From contig JAEERW010000003.1 in the NCBI GenBank assembly GCA_016286055.1, positions 186,001 to 250,000 of the forward strand: a DNA stretch of 64,000 nt. The letters run 5' to 3'. This stretch comes from Bacteroidales bacterium. GTDB taxonomy: Bacteria; Bacteroidota; Bacteroidia; Bacteroidales; UBA3824. Below, piece after piece: positions 43,291-54,300 of the stretch. The first letter of the stretch is position 1. Every line of letters begins with the position of its first letter. The notes beneath the pieces were generated by a model. The model ran no database searches. It was not told the DNA's origin and worked only from the letters and a program-made list of their open reading frames with translations. The position numbers were made by a program, and so were the translations under genes.

Positions 43291-45369
43291 GTGGATAAGA
43301 TTAAGAGAATTATATTAATCGCCATAATGACGTTTTCTGGCGTGGCAGCCTTACCTCAGAAATATAATCCGGAGGTAGACAGCCTAATACGTCTTTCTTC
43401 CACGGCCGCCGATACACTTTGCGACGACCTTTGCAACACTATATGTTGGAAACTGCGCAACAACTATCCCGAAATGGCAATCCAATATGCAATGAAGGCC
43501 ATCAAGTATGCCGAATCTACCAACGACAACGTGCAGTTGGTAAAGGGATATAGTTATATAGGTGTGTGTCACCGCAATCTTGGCAACTACACCGATGCGC
43601 TTGAATACTACCGTCTTGGACTCAAAAAGGCTCAGGAACTTAAAGTAGCTGATCAAGAGGCTTATGCTTATATCAACTTGGGCAATCTCTATCTTTATCA
43701 AGAACAATACGACGAGGCTGAAGAAAACCTTCACAGCGGTCTAAATCTTGGTAAAAAACTCAATGATTCACTGATACTTTCGTATTGTTATCTCAACCTT
43801 GGTCGTGCATACCTTGGACGCAACCTTTATGAGCAGGCTGAGGAAAATCTTGAACATGCTTTAGAAGTTCGTACACGAATCCACGCATCAGCAGGCGATA
43901 TAGCAGTATGCAAAAAATATTTGGGCGATATCTATTTTGCCCGTGGTGAAATTGACCGTGCAATGTTGCGTTATCACGAATGTATTAGCAACGAAAAATA
44001 TCTCAGCGACATCGACCTACAATCTGAAATCTTCCGCAAACTTTCGCAACTATACTATCAACGTCAGGAATACGATAGTTCTGAATATTTTGGCGAAAAG
44101 AGTCTTAAACTTGCATCAGACATTGGAGCAAAGTTTCGAATCCGAAATGCTCACGAGATTCTTGCAAGAATACATTACGCCAAAGACGAGTTTCAAGAGG
44201 CTGCCGACCACTACAATCAGGTGATTCTCTACAACGACAGCGTGTTCTCTGAGGAACTTACCGAGAAACTATTCAACATTCAGTACAAGGCTAAGACCTA
44301 CGAACAGGAGGGCAAAATTTCGTCGCTTGAACGTGAGAATGATCTTTTGGAAGAAAACAACCGACTTCAAGACCGATTTATAATGATGTTGGCTATTTTC
44401 CTCGCACTCGGTGTGCTGATGCTGGTGGTACTTTTTATTATGAATAAAAAGACCAAACGTCTTAACCGTCAGTTACATAGCCAACACGAGGAAATCAAAT
44501 CTAAAAACATCGAACTTCATAACCGTGCCGAAGAGATTGCTCAAAAGCACGCAGAGTTGGAGCAGCAAAACGAATATATCGACAAACAGCGTCTTATGCT
44601 CGCCCAACAGCAAAAGCAAATTACCGACAGTATTTCGTATGCAAAACGTATTCAAGACGCGCTTTTCCCCGACTTGAACGAGTTGAAGTCTTTTTTCAGC
44701 GATTACTTTATTCTCTACTCGCCCCGCGATGTGGTCAGCGGCGATTTCTATTGGCTACATTCCGACGAGGAGAGGTTGATTTTCGTTGTGGCTGACTGTA
44801 CGGGTCACGGCGTGCCAGGAGCGTTTATGAGTATGCTCGGTATCTGCGCCCTCCACGAAATCACAGGAATAGGAGCGGAGAGCAACGCAGCCAATATTCT
44901 CGAACGTCTTCGCCAGATGGTAAAGACCCTTCTGCATCAGGAGGCGGACAAAACAAGTATGCCCAAAGACGGTATGGATATTACACTTGCCGTTTTAGAC
45001 CGCAAAGAGCGTGTGCTTGAATATTCTGGCGCAAACCTTCCGCTTATCTATGTGCGCAACGGCGAGGAGTTCCAACTAAAACCCAACCGAAACCCGATTG
45101 GAGTTTATATCAAGGAAAAACCGTTTGAATCTCAACGCCTTACACTCTTGGACGGCGATATGATATATATGTTCAGCGACGGATATGCATCGCAGTTCGG
45201 CGGTGAGTTTAATATGAAATTGAAGATGGGTGGTTTCAAGGATATCATACTTAAAAATCACGATAAGCCTTTGCAAGAACAGCGCGACCTTCTCGAAAAA
45301 TATTTCGTGGAGTGGAAGGGCAACGCCACTCAGATCGACGATATTACTGTAATAGGATTAAAAGTTTAA
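43291..45369 (+). CDS. TPR-SpoIIE serine phosphatase
   Basis: About 692 residues from GTG (VDKIKRIILIAIMTFSGVAALPQ, a signal peptide). The periplasmic part (to about residue 355) holds six or so tetratricopeptide repeats such as AYAYINLGNLYLYQEQYDEAEENL. A transmembrane helix follows (FIMMLAIFLALGVLMLVVLFIM), then a coiled coil to about 445. The cytoplasmic PP2C/SpoIIE domain has GDFYWLHSDEERLIFVVADCTGHGVPGAF-type metal-binding aspartates and a late MFSDGYASQFGG. It probably dephosphorylates an anti-sigma antagonist in response to a periplasmic signal. No partner is adjacent; a Usp gene follows by 18 bases. Confidence 0.88.
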   Translation: MDKIKRIILIAIMTFSGVAALPQKYNPEVDSLIRLSSTAADTLCDDLCNTICWKLRNNYPEMAIQYAMKAIKYAESTNDNVQLVKGYSYIGVCHRNLGNYTDALEYYRLGLKKAQELKVADQEAYAYINLGNLYLYQEQYDEAEENLHSGLNLGKKLNDSLILSYCYLNLGRAYLGRNLYEQAEENLEHALEVRTRIHASAGDIAVCKKYLGDIYFARGEIDRAMLRYHECISNEKYLSDIDLQSEIFRKLSQLYYQRQEYDSSEYFGEKSLKLASDIGAKFRIRNAHEILARIHYAKDEFQEAADHYNQVILYNDSVFSEELTEKLFNIQYKAKTYEQEGKISSLERENDLLEENNRLQDRFIMMLAIFLALGVLMLVVLFIMNKKTKRLNRQLHSQHEEIKSKNIELHNRAEEIAQKHAELEQQNEYIDKQRLMLAQQQKQITDSISYAKRIQDALFPDLNELKSFFSDYFILYSPRDVVSGDFYWLHSDEERLIFVVADCTGHGVPGAFMSMLGICALHEITGIGAESNAANILERLRQMVKTLLHQEADKTSMPKDGMDITLAVLDRKERVLEYSGANLPLIYVRNGEEFQLKPNRNPIGVYIKEKPFESQRLTLLDGDMIYMFSDGYASQFGGEFNMKLKMGGFKDIILKNHDKPLQEQRDLLEKYFVEWKGNATQIDDITVIGLKV

Positions 45370-45387
45370 ATTACCTATTGTAACCCT

Positions 45388-46146
45388 ATGAGCAGCAATA
45401 CGATACTTATTCCCACAGATTATTCCGACGTGTGCTACAACGCTGTGTTGTACGGACTTGAATTTTGCCGTCAGTACAATCTTTGTGCAGAACTTTTTCA
45501 CGTGGACACGGGTATAGAGTGCGACCCAAAAGCGGTGTCGGGTTTGAAGCACGTGGTGGATCTCTATGTGCAGAAGTTTGGAATAGGTGTTACATTCGTG
45601 GAGCGCAAGGGCGAACTTTTTGAGACTATTTCGGCAGAGTTGTCGTCTAAGGATTTCGATTTTATACTTATGGGTACGCCTGGCAAGAGCGGATTTCAAC
45701 TTTTGATGGGAAGTTCGGCATCGAAGGTTATCGACACAGCCAAGATTCCTGTTATTGTGTTGCAGTCAAAGCGGTTTGCGCCTATCAAAAATATTGTTTG
45801 GCCAGTGTCGCGACTTTCGGGTAACGGTCGCGGAGTGTTGGAGATTGTCAACAAGGCGGCGTTTTTCGGGGCTACTCTTCATATGGTTTTTCGCAGTGAG
45901 GGCTATCAGACAGCCAAGATTTTTGAAAAACAGTTTGGCAGTCAAGTAAATCTTGTTCTTAAAAATTTCGACGAAGGAGGTTTTGTTGGCACATTTGTAG
46001 AGCAAGTTCTCAACTATTGCCGCGACAATGATTTGGATATGATAGCCACCGTATCCACCGAAACCAAGATGACCGTCTTTGATTATCGATACGAACAGTT
46101 TTTGTTTAATATCGAATTGATACCTGTGATGTGTATCGGGGGTTAG
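45388..46146 (+). CDS. universal stress protein family, tandem Usp
   Basis: 252 residues. The N-terminal half is a Usp domain (ILIPTDYSDVCYNAVLYGL, then the nucleotide loop MGTPGKSGFQLLMGSSASKVI near residues 91-111). The C-terminal half is a diverged second copy without a clear ATP loop. Eighteen bases after the phosphatase gene, so perhaps one operon. The stop codon overlaps that of the convergent nucleotidyltransferase gene. Confidence 0.86.
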   Translation: MSSNTILIPTDYSDVCYNAVLYGLEFCRQYNLCAELFHVDTGIECDPKAVSGLKHVVDLYVQKFGIGVTFVERKGELFETISAELSSKDFDFILMGTPGKSGFQLLMGSSASKVIDTAKIPVIVLQSKRFAPIKNIVWPVSRLSGNGRGVLEIVNKAAFFGATLHMVFRSEGYQTAKIFEKQFGSQVNLVLKNFDEGGFVGTFVEQVLNYCRDNDLDMIATVSTETKMTVFDYRYEQFLFNIELIPVMCIGG

Positions 46147-46859
46147 CGAAATATCTCCTCTGCCTTTTTCAATTTTTCAATCGTCCCTAAATCAGCCCAT
46201 AGACCATCGTGAACATATCCGCCGATGTTTTCGTTTTGTGCTAATCTTAGGAAAAGGTTTGTTATAGAAAACTTGCCTGTTTCGGTAATTAAGTCTAAAA
46301 GCCTTTTATTTATAATAGATATTCCGCTGAAAGCGAGATAGTTAACTGCGTTATTCTCAAATTTTCTTGAAATCTTAGTTTCGTTGGTAGTATAGTTGTG
46401 CCAGCCACACAATTGCATTTCTTTATTAAAAATCAGTTTGCGGGTAGATTCGCGGTCTTTAACAGCAAGAGTTGCCAAATTGCCCGATGATAAATGAGTG
46501 TTGTAAAGAGCCTTTAAATCTATATCGCACGCAATATCAACATTATACGCTATAAAATTATCCTCGGCACAGAGTAGGGGAGCGGCTTTGAGTATTCCGC
46601 CGCCGGTGTCTAAAAGAAAATCGCGCTCGTCGGAAATCAGCAGTTCGGCATCACACCTTATATTATGTATGTATTCTGCCATCATATCGGCAAAATGGTG
46701 TATGTTGATAATGATGCGGTTAACGCCTGCCGCAGTGAGTTTTTCAATAGCGTGGTTGAGCATTGTTTTGCCTTGAAACTCCACCAAAGCCTTTGGTTTA
46801 TTGTTGGTTAGCGGAGCAAGACGAGTGCCAAGTCCCGCCGCAAAAATCATCGCTTCCAT
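46143..46859 (-). CDS. sugar-phosphate nucleotidyltransferase
   Basis: 238 residues from the ATG at 46859. MIFAAGLGTRLAPLTNNKPKALVEFQGK is the activator-binding and nucleotide-binding motif of the MurNAc-1-phosphate uridylyltransferase/NTP-transferase type. DTGGGILKAAPLL lies near residue 82 and FIAYNVDIACDID near 99. It probably makes a UDP- or CDP-sugar in the cytoplasm; the MurU-like recycling enzyme is a candidate. TAATG overlap with trmD shows coupled translation. Confidence 0.85.
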   Translation of the reverse strand: MEAMIFAAGLGTRLAPLTNNKPKALVEFQGKTMLNHAIEKLTAAGVNRIIINIHHFADMMAEYIHNIRCDAELLISDERDFLLDTGGGILKAAPLLCAEDNFIAYNVDIACDIDLKALYNTHLSSGNLATLAVKDRESTRKLIFNKEMQLCGWHNYTTNETKISRKFENNAVNYLAFSGISIINKRLLDLITETGKFSITNLFLRLAQNENIGGYVHDGLWADLGTIEKLKKAEEIFR

Positions 46860-47542
46860 TATTCGCCTCCTTCCAAAAGATTGGGTCTCAACTGTTTGGT
46901 GCGTTCCAACGCCTGTTCCATCTGCCATTTGTCTATCAAAGCCTCGTTGCCCGAAAGCAGAATTTCAGGCACTTTCCAGCCCTTGTAATCAGCGGGACGG
47001 GTATAAATTGGTGGAGCAAGGAGGTTATCCTGAAAACTATCCGAAAGAGCCGACTCATTGTCGTTCATTGCGCCGGGAATAAGACGCACCACGCTGTCAA
47101 CTATCACAGCAGCAGCAAGTTCGCCACCTGTGAGCACATAATCGCCGATAGAAATTTCCTTAGTAATAAGGTGTTCGCGCACACGGTGGTCGATACCCTT
47201 GTAATGACCGCAGAGAATGATGATATTCTCCTTGGTAGACAGTGTGTTAGCGGTTTTTTGGTTGAGAATTTCACCATCGGGCGAAGTGTATATGATTTCG
47301 TCGTAATCTCTTTGCGATTTGAGGTATGAGATAGCCTTGTCGATAGGTTCAATCATCATTACCATACCAGCATCGCCTCCGTATTGGTAATCGTCCACGG
47401 TGCGTCGTTTGTCGGTGGTGAAGTCGCGCAGGTTGATGATATTGATTTCTGCAAGTCCCTTGTTGCAGGCTCGTTTTATGATAGAGTGTCCGAGCGGGCT
47501 TTCGAGCAGTTCGGGCAAAACGGTGATAATGTCGATTCTCAT
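46859..47542 (-). CDS. trmD: tRNA (guanine37-N1)-methyltransferase
   Basis: 227 residues. A SPOUT-class enzyme that methylates G37 next to the anticodon with SAM. Visible motifs: [19 protein letters not shown], the knot region [36 protein letters not shown] and the following VRLIPG. Full length for the family. The promoter reads on the minus strand at 47590-47559. Confidence 0.95.
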   Translation of the reverse strand: MRIDIITVLPELLESPLGHSIIKRACNKGLAEINIINLRDFTTDKRRTVDDYQYGGDAGMVMMIEPIDKAISYLKSQRDYDEIIYTSPDGEILNQKTANTLSTKENIIILCGHYKGIDHRVREHLITKEISIGDYVLTGGELAAAVIVDSVVRLIPGAMNDNESALSDSFQDNLLAPPIYTRPADYKGWKVPEILLSGNEALIDKWQMEQALERTKQLRPNLLEGGE

Positions 47543-47558
47543 TGTCTAAAAATTTTCA

Positions 47559-47590
47559 CAAAGATAAAAACTTAACGCCAAACGTGCAAA
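47559..47590 (-). promoter_or_regulatory. trmD promoter
   Basis: TTTG (47590-47587), a 20-base spacer and TATCTTTG (47566-47559), 16 bases before the start codon. Confidence 0.8.
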
Positions 47591-47779
47591 TAAAACCACA
47601 AATCGGCAGAAAAAATATTGTTATAGTTTTTAATTGATAATGTTATACCAAAATACCAACTAATTAATTATCAATTTATAATTTATATCATTTTCTTCTA
47701 TTTAACATAATCGCAGTGGGCGCCCCATTTTCAAAAAAATACAATTACAGCTGTTGTGATACCTTTTCAGATAAATTTG

Positions 47780-47787
47780 TAACTTTG
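47780..47787 (+). promoter_or_regulatory. promoter -7 box of the TauE/SafE gene
   Basis: TAACTTTG, eight bases before the ATG at 47796, which implies a very short leader. The remaining bases between 47591 and 47780 hold no recognisable feature. Confidence 0.55.
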
Positions 47788-47795
47788 TCGCCGTT

Positions 47796-48518
47796 ATGTC
47801 AACAGCGTTTTTGATATTTTTATCTTCGCTTTCTGGGTCGTTTATTCAGAGGGTGTGTGGATTTGGGTTTGGTATTTTTATTATGACTATTTTGCCGTAC
47901 CTGATGCCGTCGTATCAAGAGGCTACGGCTTTGAGCGGTTTTCTTAGTATGATTCAATCGGGAATTGTGCTTATTTCGGTTTATAAATATCTGAATATCA
48001 AAAATCTGTATGTGATATTTCCAAGTTTTTGCGTCTTTTCGTTTTTTGCCATTAAGTTTGTTAGCGTGTCAAATGATGGTATTTTGCGTGTGATTTTAGG
48101 ATGCGTGTTGATATGTCTTGCGGTTTATTTTTTGTTTTTCAGCAAGAGAGCGGCAGTTTCACCTACTTGGAAATGGCAGGTTTCGCTTGGCGGTCTTTCT
48201 GGTGTGATGGGTGGATTGTTTGGAATGCACGGTCCGGCGGCTGTGGTCTATTTTCTATCGAGCGAAACTACAAAGGAAGGCTATCTGGCAGTTGCACAGG
48301 CTTATTTTGTTATCACTAATATATATATGTCGTTTTTTAGGGCTGGATATGGTTTTGTTACGCCGGCAGTAGGGTGGGGTTTGTTGTATGCCTTACCCGG
48401 TATTGTGATTGGAATTTTATTAGGTCGCATGGTTTTTAACAGAATCAACCATCTCACTTTAAAGCGCATAATATACTTTTATATGATAGTTGCAGGCATA
48501 ATACAATTGGTGGGCTGA
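47796..48518 (+). CDS. TauE/SafE family transporter
   Basis: 240 residues and about eight membrane helices. SSLSGSFIQRVCGFGFGIFIM and the second-half GGLSGVMGGLFGMHGPAAVVYFL are the two inverted-repeat signature loops of the sulfite exporter TauE/SafE family. It probably exports a small anion such as sulfite or a sulfonate; direction and substrate are not clear. It precedes the RelA/SpoT gene by about 100 bases. Confidence 0.88.
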   Translation: MSTAFLIFLSSLSGSFIQRVCGFGFGIFIMTILPYLMPSYQEATALSGFLSMIQSGIVLISVYKYLNIKNLYVIFPSFCVFSFFAIKFVSVSNDGILRVILGCVLICLAVYFLFFSKRAAVSPTWKWQVSLGGLSGVMGGLFGMHGPAAVVYFLSSETTKEGYLAVAQAYFVITNIYMSFFRAGYGFVTPAVGWGLLYALPGIVIGILLGRMVFNRINHLTLKRIIYFYMIVAGIIQLVG

Positions 48519-48621
48519 TTTTTTTACAAAAATTTACAATTAAATAACGTAAAATATGTTGTATTTTTTACACTCATACGTTATTTTAGTGGTTGATATT
48601 ACTACTTATTTTTTTGGAGTT

Positions 48622-50823
48622 ATGGAGCAGGAGTTTAATGAAGAATACAAGAAAAATCTTTTCGAGGATTTTTTTGCCGCACTACCAAGGGGGTTTCATT
48701 CGGAGGATATACGTAGTCAACTATGGGCTGGGTATAGTTTTGCTTATGATGCTCACGAGGGGGTTCGACGCAAGGGTGGCAATCACGATCCTTATATCAC
48801 TCACCCTGTGGCGGTGGCTCTTATTACCGCTAATGAAATCGGACTTGGTGTAGGGGCGGTGATGGCAGCCTTATTGCACGATGTGGTGGAAGATACTCAT
48901 TTCACTTCTGAGGATATTGAAGAACGTTTTGGTAAGTCGGTGGCCAACATTGTTGACGGCGTTACCAAGATTACCAAAAAATACAATGCTGAGCAGAATA
49001 TTCAGGCGGAGACTTTCAAAAAGATGCTTTTGAGCATTCCTCACGACCCGAGGGTGGCGTTTGTAAAGATTGCCGACCGAGTTCACAATATGCGCACTAT
49101 CGACGATATGCCCGACGGTACTCGTCAGATTAAGGCTGGCGAAAACCTTTATGTATACGTTTCGATTGCCTCGCAGATGGGTTTATACGACATCAAGTGC
49201 GAACTTGAAGACCTTAGTTTCAAATATGTGCATCCTTTATGCTATCAGGAATTGCGCTATAATGTGGATTCTACCGCAGAACTCCGTGAAAATTTGCTTT
49301 CGCGTTTCAAACTATGTTTGTTGAGGGTGTTGGTTAAAACAGGTTTTACTTGCAGCCTTTCGGTGATTACAAAGTCGCTATATCAAACTTGGCTGAAAAT
49401 GAAGCAGTTTGCCAGGACTTTTGACGAGATTAACAATTACCAGTCGGTGCGTATAGTGTTTGATCCCAAAACCAACGATCCTGATGAAGTATTCAATATC
49501 TATTATAGAATTTACGCCTCTGTGATAGGTAATTTCCCCGAAAAACCAAATTCACGTCGCGACTATATCAAAATGCCAAAGCCCAACGGATTCCGTGCTC
49601 TCGTGTTTCAAGTGATGTATGGAGGCAATTGGATGGAGGTGCAACTTCTTACTGCCGAGGACGATATGGTTGCCCACAGAGGATACTCCTTGGCTCATGC
49701 TTACCGCGATGGTCTCAACTCGCTAAAAAAGAATCTTGTAACTCTCGATCCTAACGAAAATGCCGTTGACCTTCTCAAACGTTTCCGCACACTTTCTAAT
49801 GTCTCCACTATTTACATTTTCACTCCTAAGGGCGATATAGTTGAATTGCCTCAGGGCGCTACTGTGCTCGACCTTGCTTTTGCTATTCATGAAAAAATGG
49901 GTCAGCACTGCGTGGGAGCAGTTCTCGGTCATACAGTTGTGCCTGTTAACCATGTTTTGCAGAGTACCGACCAGGCAGAGGTGCTTACTTCGCCGAGTGC
50001 AAAACCAAATCCTGAATGGCATGGATACGTTAAGTCTGACAAGGCTATCCAGTGGCTTGAAAACTATTTTAGGCAGAATGCTGAAACCGAAAAGGCCGAG
50101 GTGGTGCGAGGCAAGCAGATGTTCCATAATATTATGCGTGAAAATCGCAAAATAGCAAGTTCTTCGGAACTTACAAGGTTGATTAAGCATTATCGAATGT
50201 CGAGCATCGACGAACTTTATCGTGTGATTGCACGCCGTGAAATTTCTCCCAAAGACCTCGTGGATACCATTATGCGTATCAGGGCGGTGCTTGAAGGCGA
50301 AAAGAAGGATCGTACTGTGGTAGATACTCACGGAACCACTATGCAGAGGTCGTTTATTGATATCAATTACAAACTTCCGCTCACTATCGACGGTTCAATA
50401 CCTTTTATTCTTTCGTCGTGTTGCTGCCCGATTCCCGGCGACGATTCGCTTGCTTGTACCGATGACGAGGGTATTGTGTTTATTCATCGTCGTGAATGCG
50501 AAAACGCCCGAAAACTTACTGCTACAAGGGGTAAACAAACTACCAAGGTGCTTTGGAGCGATGATGTGGAATCTGCATATGTGCCTGTGCATATTCAGGG
50601 TACCGACCGTCCTGGTTTGCTCCGCGATTTGGCGGTGTTGCTTTACGAGTGCGGTGTGGCTGTGAAAACGGTAAACTTGGAAGAGAATGATGGTATTTTT
50701 GAAGGTTCCATTACGGTTTTGGTGAAAAACGCATCGCAATTAGAAAGCATTATTTCAAAGATGACCAACGTTCAGGGCGTGGTTAAAACCAACAGAATCA
50801 GCCGATTGTCTGGACGTTCATAA
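48622..50823 (+). CDS. RelA/SpoT homologue, probable (p)ppGpp hydrolase
   Basis: 733 residues from MEQEFNEEYKK. The HD hydrolase domain is complete (HDPYITHPVAVAL and ALLHDVVEDTHFT near residue 90, and FVKIADRVHNMRTI). The synthetase region (about 240-365) is degraded: SLSVITKSLYQTWLKM, NNYQSVRIVF (lacking the usual Asp), KPNGFRALVF in place of PNGYQSLH, EVQLLT in place of EVQIRT and HRGYSLAHAY in place of the usual EYGIAAHW. TGS (about 397), a CCCPIPGD zinc-finger-like segment (about 595) and a C-terminal ACT domain follow. Probably hydrolysis and sensing only. Confidence 0.9.
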   Translation: MEQEFNEEYKKNLFEDFFAALPRGFHSEDIRSQLWAGYSFAYDAHEGVRRKGGNHDPYITHPVAVALITANEIGLGVGAVMAALLHDVVEDTHFTSEDIEERFGKSVANIVDGVTKITKKYNAEQNIQAETFKKMLLSIPHDPRVAFVKIADRVHNMRTIDDMPDGTRQIKAGENLYVYVSIASQMGLYDIKCELEDLSFKYVHPLCYQELRYNVDSTAELRENLLSRFKLCLLRVLVKTGFTCSLSVITKSLYQTWLKMKQFARTFDEINNYQSVRIVFDPKTNDPDEVFNIYYRIYASVIGNFPEKPNSRRDYIKMPKPNGFRALVFQVMYGGNWMEVQLLTAEDDMVAHRGYSLAHAYRDGLNSLKKNLVTLDPNENAVDLLKRFRTLSNVSTIYIFTPKGDIVELPQGATVLDLAFAIHEKMGQHCVGAVLGHTVVPVNHVLQSTDQAEVLTSPSAKPNPEWHGYVKSDKAIQWLENYFRQNAETEKAEVVRGKQMFHNIMRENRKIASSSELTRLIKHYRMSSIDELYRVIARREISPKDLVDTIMRIRAVLEGEKKDRTVVDTHGTTMQRSFIDINYKLPLTIDGSIPFILSSCCCPIPGDDSLACTDDEGIVFIHRRECENARKLTATRGKQTTKVLWSDDVESAYVPVHIQGTDRPGLLRDLAVLLYECGVAVKTVNLEENDGIFEGSITVLVKNASQLESIISKMTNVQGVVKTNRISRLSGRS

Positions 50824-51297
50824 TCATCTTGATTCTTTGCCCATAATATCTTCTAATATCCCCTCACACGCATTCTCCAACAACTCTATCACTTTATAAA
50901 AATCCTTTTCGTCGCCGTAATAGGGGTCGGGTACGGAGTTGTAGCCGGTGATTCCGTTGAAATAGTCGGCTATGAAGCGGATTTTTTTCAGGTATTCGGG
51001 CTTGGGACATATACGGCGTAGGTGCGAGATGTTGTCGGAATCCATTCCTATTATGAGGTCGAAGTTGGCAAAATCGTCGCTCGAAACCTTGCGGGCACGG
51101 TGTCGCATTGTGTAACCCTTTTTGCGGGCGGCACTGCGCATACGGCTGTCAGGCTCTTCGCCAGTATGGTAGCCGATGAGTCCCGCCGAATCTACCGTTA
51201 CGCCTTTGATATTATTTTTATCAATTATCGAATCCATAACACATTCGGCCATCGGACTCCGGCATATATTCCCTAAACAAACAAATAGTATATTCAT
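50824..51297 (-). CDS. low-molecular-weight protein tyrosine phosphatase
   Basis: 157 residues. The P-loop CLGNICRSPMAE at residues 7-18 has the catalytic Cys and Arg; the general acid is in the VPDPYYGDEKDF segment. The enzyme removes phosphate from protein tyrosines, often tied to polysaccharide export control. It ends exactly against the end of the RelA/SpoT gene, with no base between the stop codons. Confidence 0.92.
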   Translation of the reverse strand: MNILFVCLGNICRSPMAECVMDSIIDKNNIKGVTVDSAGLIGYHTGEEPDSRMRSAARKKGYTMRHRARKVSSDDFANFDLIIGMDSDNISHLRRICPKPEYLKKIRFIADYFNGITGYNSVPDPYYGDEKDFYKVIELLENACEGILEDIMGKESR

Positions 51298-51317
51298 TTT
51301 TAATTGTTAATTGTGAA

Positions 51318-54300
51318 TTATGAATTAATCACAATTCCCGCCTCGTTTTTCTTTCCGTTCATAATGATGGTGAGCGGATGTTTGAAACGGATATGGCGGA
51401 AGTGTGTTGTAGTGTTTATAAGAGTTTGTTTTTCAAGTATTTCTCTATGGATAAAGCAAGTGCGGCTGCCGTTTTGGACTGCAAAATATCCCACGTTCAT
51501 CGAAGTGATGTTGTGGAAAAAGTGCGAACCGTGCGAAAAGTCGAGCGGATAGTTTTCGAGACTTGTCTCCACTATTACAGCCGCGTTAGTAATCTGCGAC
51601 CATTGCACGGGAACGCCCAAAAATCTGTCGCTTGTGCCCCAACGTCCCGGACCTATTAGCACGTATTTGCGTTTTTCGGCTGCCATTTCGGAGTTGAGAT
51701 ATTCGATTTCCTTGCACATCTCCTGAGTTTCGAGTTTTGAAAACTTAGATTCGTCGATGTAGATCACGTCGGTGATGGTGTCGATAATGCCGTTGCCGAG
51801 GCTCTGGTTGGTGTAGAGCAGCATCGAAGCCTTGTCGTATTTTGACATATCTATACTGGCGGTGGCAAAGTTGCTTACCATCGGTTTTATTTGCAAAAGG
51901 TAAAACGAGGGTTTACCGTTTTTGTTTTTGTTGAGGTTTACAGCAAATTCTATCTCTACCGGCGAACCAAATGCATCTTTTACAGCGTTGAGTATCAAGT
52001 CGATAGTTTCGGCAAGCGGAAAATAGTTGAATTGCAGCACATCGGCAAAGTTTACAATTCGTGCGCCCGCTCCGTCGAGTCCCGGCGAAAGATATTGATT
52101 GTCGTAATCGTAAACTGAGGCAAGGTGTTTTAGTGAACCGTGTTTTTCGGCATCGTAAATATTAAGCAGTTTGAGGGCTGCAAGTTCGCCGTTTTTTAGC
52201 AGGTCGATCTCCTTGTTAGAGAGGTCGAGAGCATAAAACTTTGTTTGAGTGGATTTTAGCAGGTCGTTGGTGGTGTACATCGATATATTTGGATATTTGG
52301 GCGAAAAACGGTACGACGGCCATCCGCCCACTACGTAACAACCTAATCCAACGCCAATTACTGCGTATCCCTCTTCGGGTTTCATATCGGCAACGGGGTA
52401 AAAGTTGTAACTTTGCGCCACACCCGAAATATGGGGATAGAAATAGTTTCCAAACCTACTTCCCACCACCTCTTGGATAATAATAGCCATCTTCTCCTCC
52501 TCGATATTGTGCTGAACGGCAGCGTAATAGTTGCGTGCTGTTTCGCTGTAAACCGATGCGTAGATAAGTTTGATGGCATTGCAAACAAGTTCGAGAGTTG
52601 CCTCCTTGTTGTCTTTTTCGTTTGGAATGATATAGGTGTCGAATACTCCTGCAAAAGGCTGACTTACAGAGTCTTCGGATGTAGACGAAGAACGTATTGC
52701 CAAAGGATTGTCGGTTTGACTTATGATAGTCTTGATTTTGTCGCGTATCGAATCGCTGAGGTGTCCTTTGTAAAACAATTCGCGGATTTTTTCGTAAGGT
52801 GTACTTTTGTCTAACAACTTTATAAACAGGTCGTTTTGATTGATATACTTACGAAATTCGTCGGTGCCGATTATAACTGTAACCGGTGCGAGTATGTTGA
52901 TACGCTGCGATAGTTTTGTATCTTCAAGATTGTAAATAAGAGTGTCGATAAACGCCAAGCCACGACCCTTGCCTCCCAGCGAACCCGATGCGAGGGTGAT
53001 AATGTTGCGTTCGTCGATGCTTGAAGTCTCGTCAAACGATAGAATCTTGCCTCGTTTTTTGTTGGCGCGATAGTCGGTGATGGCTTTTAGAATTTCGGGA
53101 CGGCGTGTGGGTACATCGTTGATACTGTTGATTTTAATATCGTTGATGGTTTTTGCCAACTGAATTTCGCCGCGTCCCATAAGCCATATAGAGAACTGGT
53201 TTTTAACAGCGTGACGGAAAATTGATTCGTCGGGCATATCTTTGAGCATCAACTCAAATTCGCGTAGCGAACGTGCCTTGCCGAGAATATCGCCCACACG
53301 GTTGCGGAAAATAAAGTCGCCAAAACCGAGGTATTTTATAAGGTAACGTTTAAGATTGTCAAGCAGCGAATCGTCGTTTTTGTTGATAAAGAAAACTTTT
53401 TCTTCTTTGTAAATCGAGGTGTTGATATCCTTTAAGTCCTTGCTGCTTTGGAATATAACTGGCACGGTATACACTTGGCTGCGCATATATTTCACAAATT
53501 TCAAACCAGCCTCGGTGTCGAGCCGTCCTGCCCATTCAAACTCAATGTCGGATATTACGCAGGTGAGGTAGTCTTTATAGCGGTTGAATACCGTAATTGC
53601 CTCCTCGTAGTTGCGTGCGTGGAGAATTTTTGGGCGCGACCGCATTTTTACTATCTTGTCAAGTTCCTTTTTCTCAACTTCTTGAATAATTTTTTCCTCC
53701 TGACCAAACACAATGTTATACAACATCTCTAAATATTTGGAATAGTAAACCGGCGAATCTTCGATAAGCAGAATCACGCGCACGAGACCCAACTGAGTGT
53801 CGTTTTCTACGTTGATGCTGTCTTCGCGGTTTTTTACTATTGTGAAGAAAATATTGCTGTCGCCCGTCCACACAAACAGTTTGTCGATAGAGTTTACAGT
53901 GGGCACAATCTCCTCGTAGTGCTTTACCTCCTCTTTTTTGTTAACGAGCAGATACACAGGTACATTATGGTTGATACTGCGGATTTTTTGGCTGAGGTCA
54001 ACGGTTTCGTCGCTGAGTGTGCCTGGCATAATAATCACCATATCGATATTGGCATTTTGCACAGCGTCCAAAGCCTCCTCCTCTGTGCTTACACCGGTGA
54101 TTCGCGGCAAGGTGTATAGACTGAACTGATGCACGTCGCCAAGGAATTTTTCAAAGAAAGAGTCCTCGTTTTCCAACACAAAAGCGTCGTAGAGCGTTGC
54201 CACAAACAGCACGTGCTGCACCTTGTACTTCATCATATCGAGGTAGATATACTTGTCGATCATCTGTTGGTTGAAGTATGTTTGCAGCGGTTTGCGGTTT

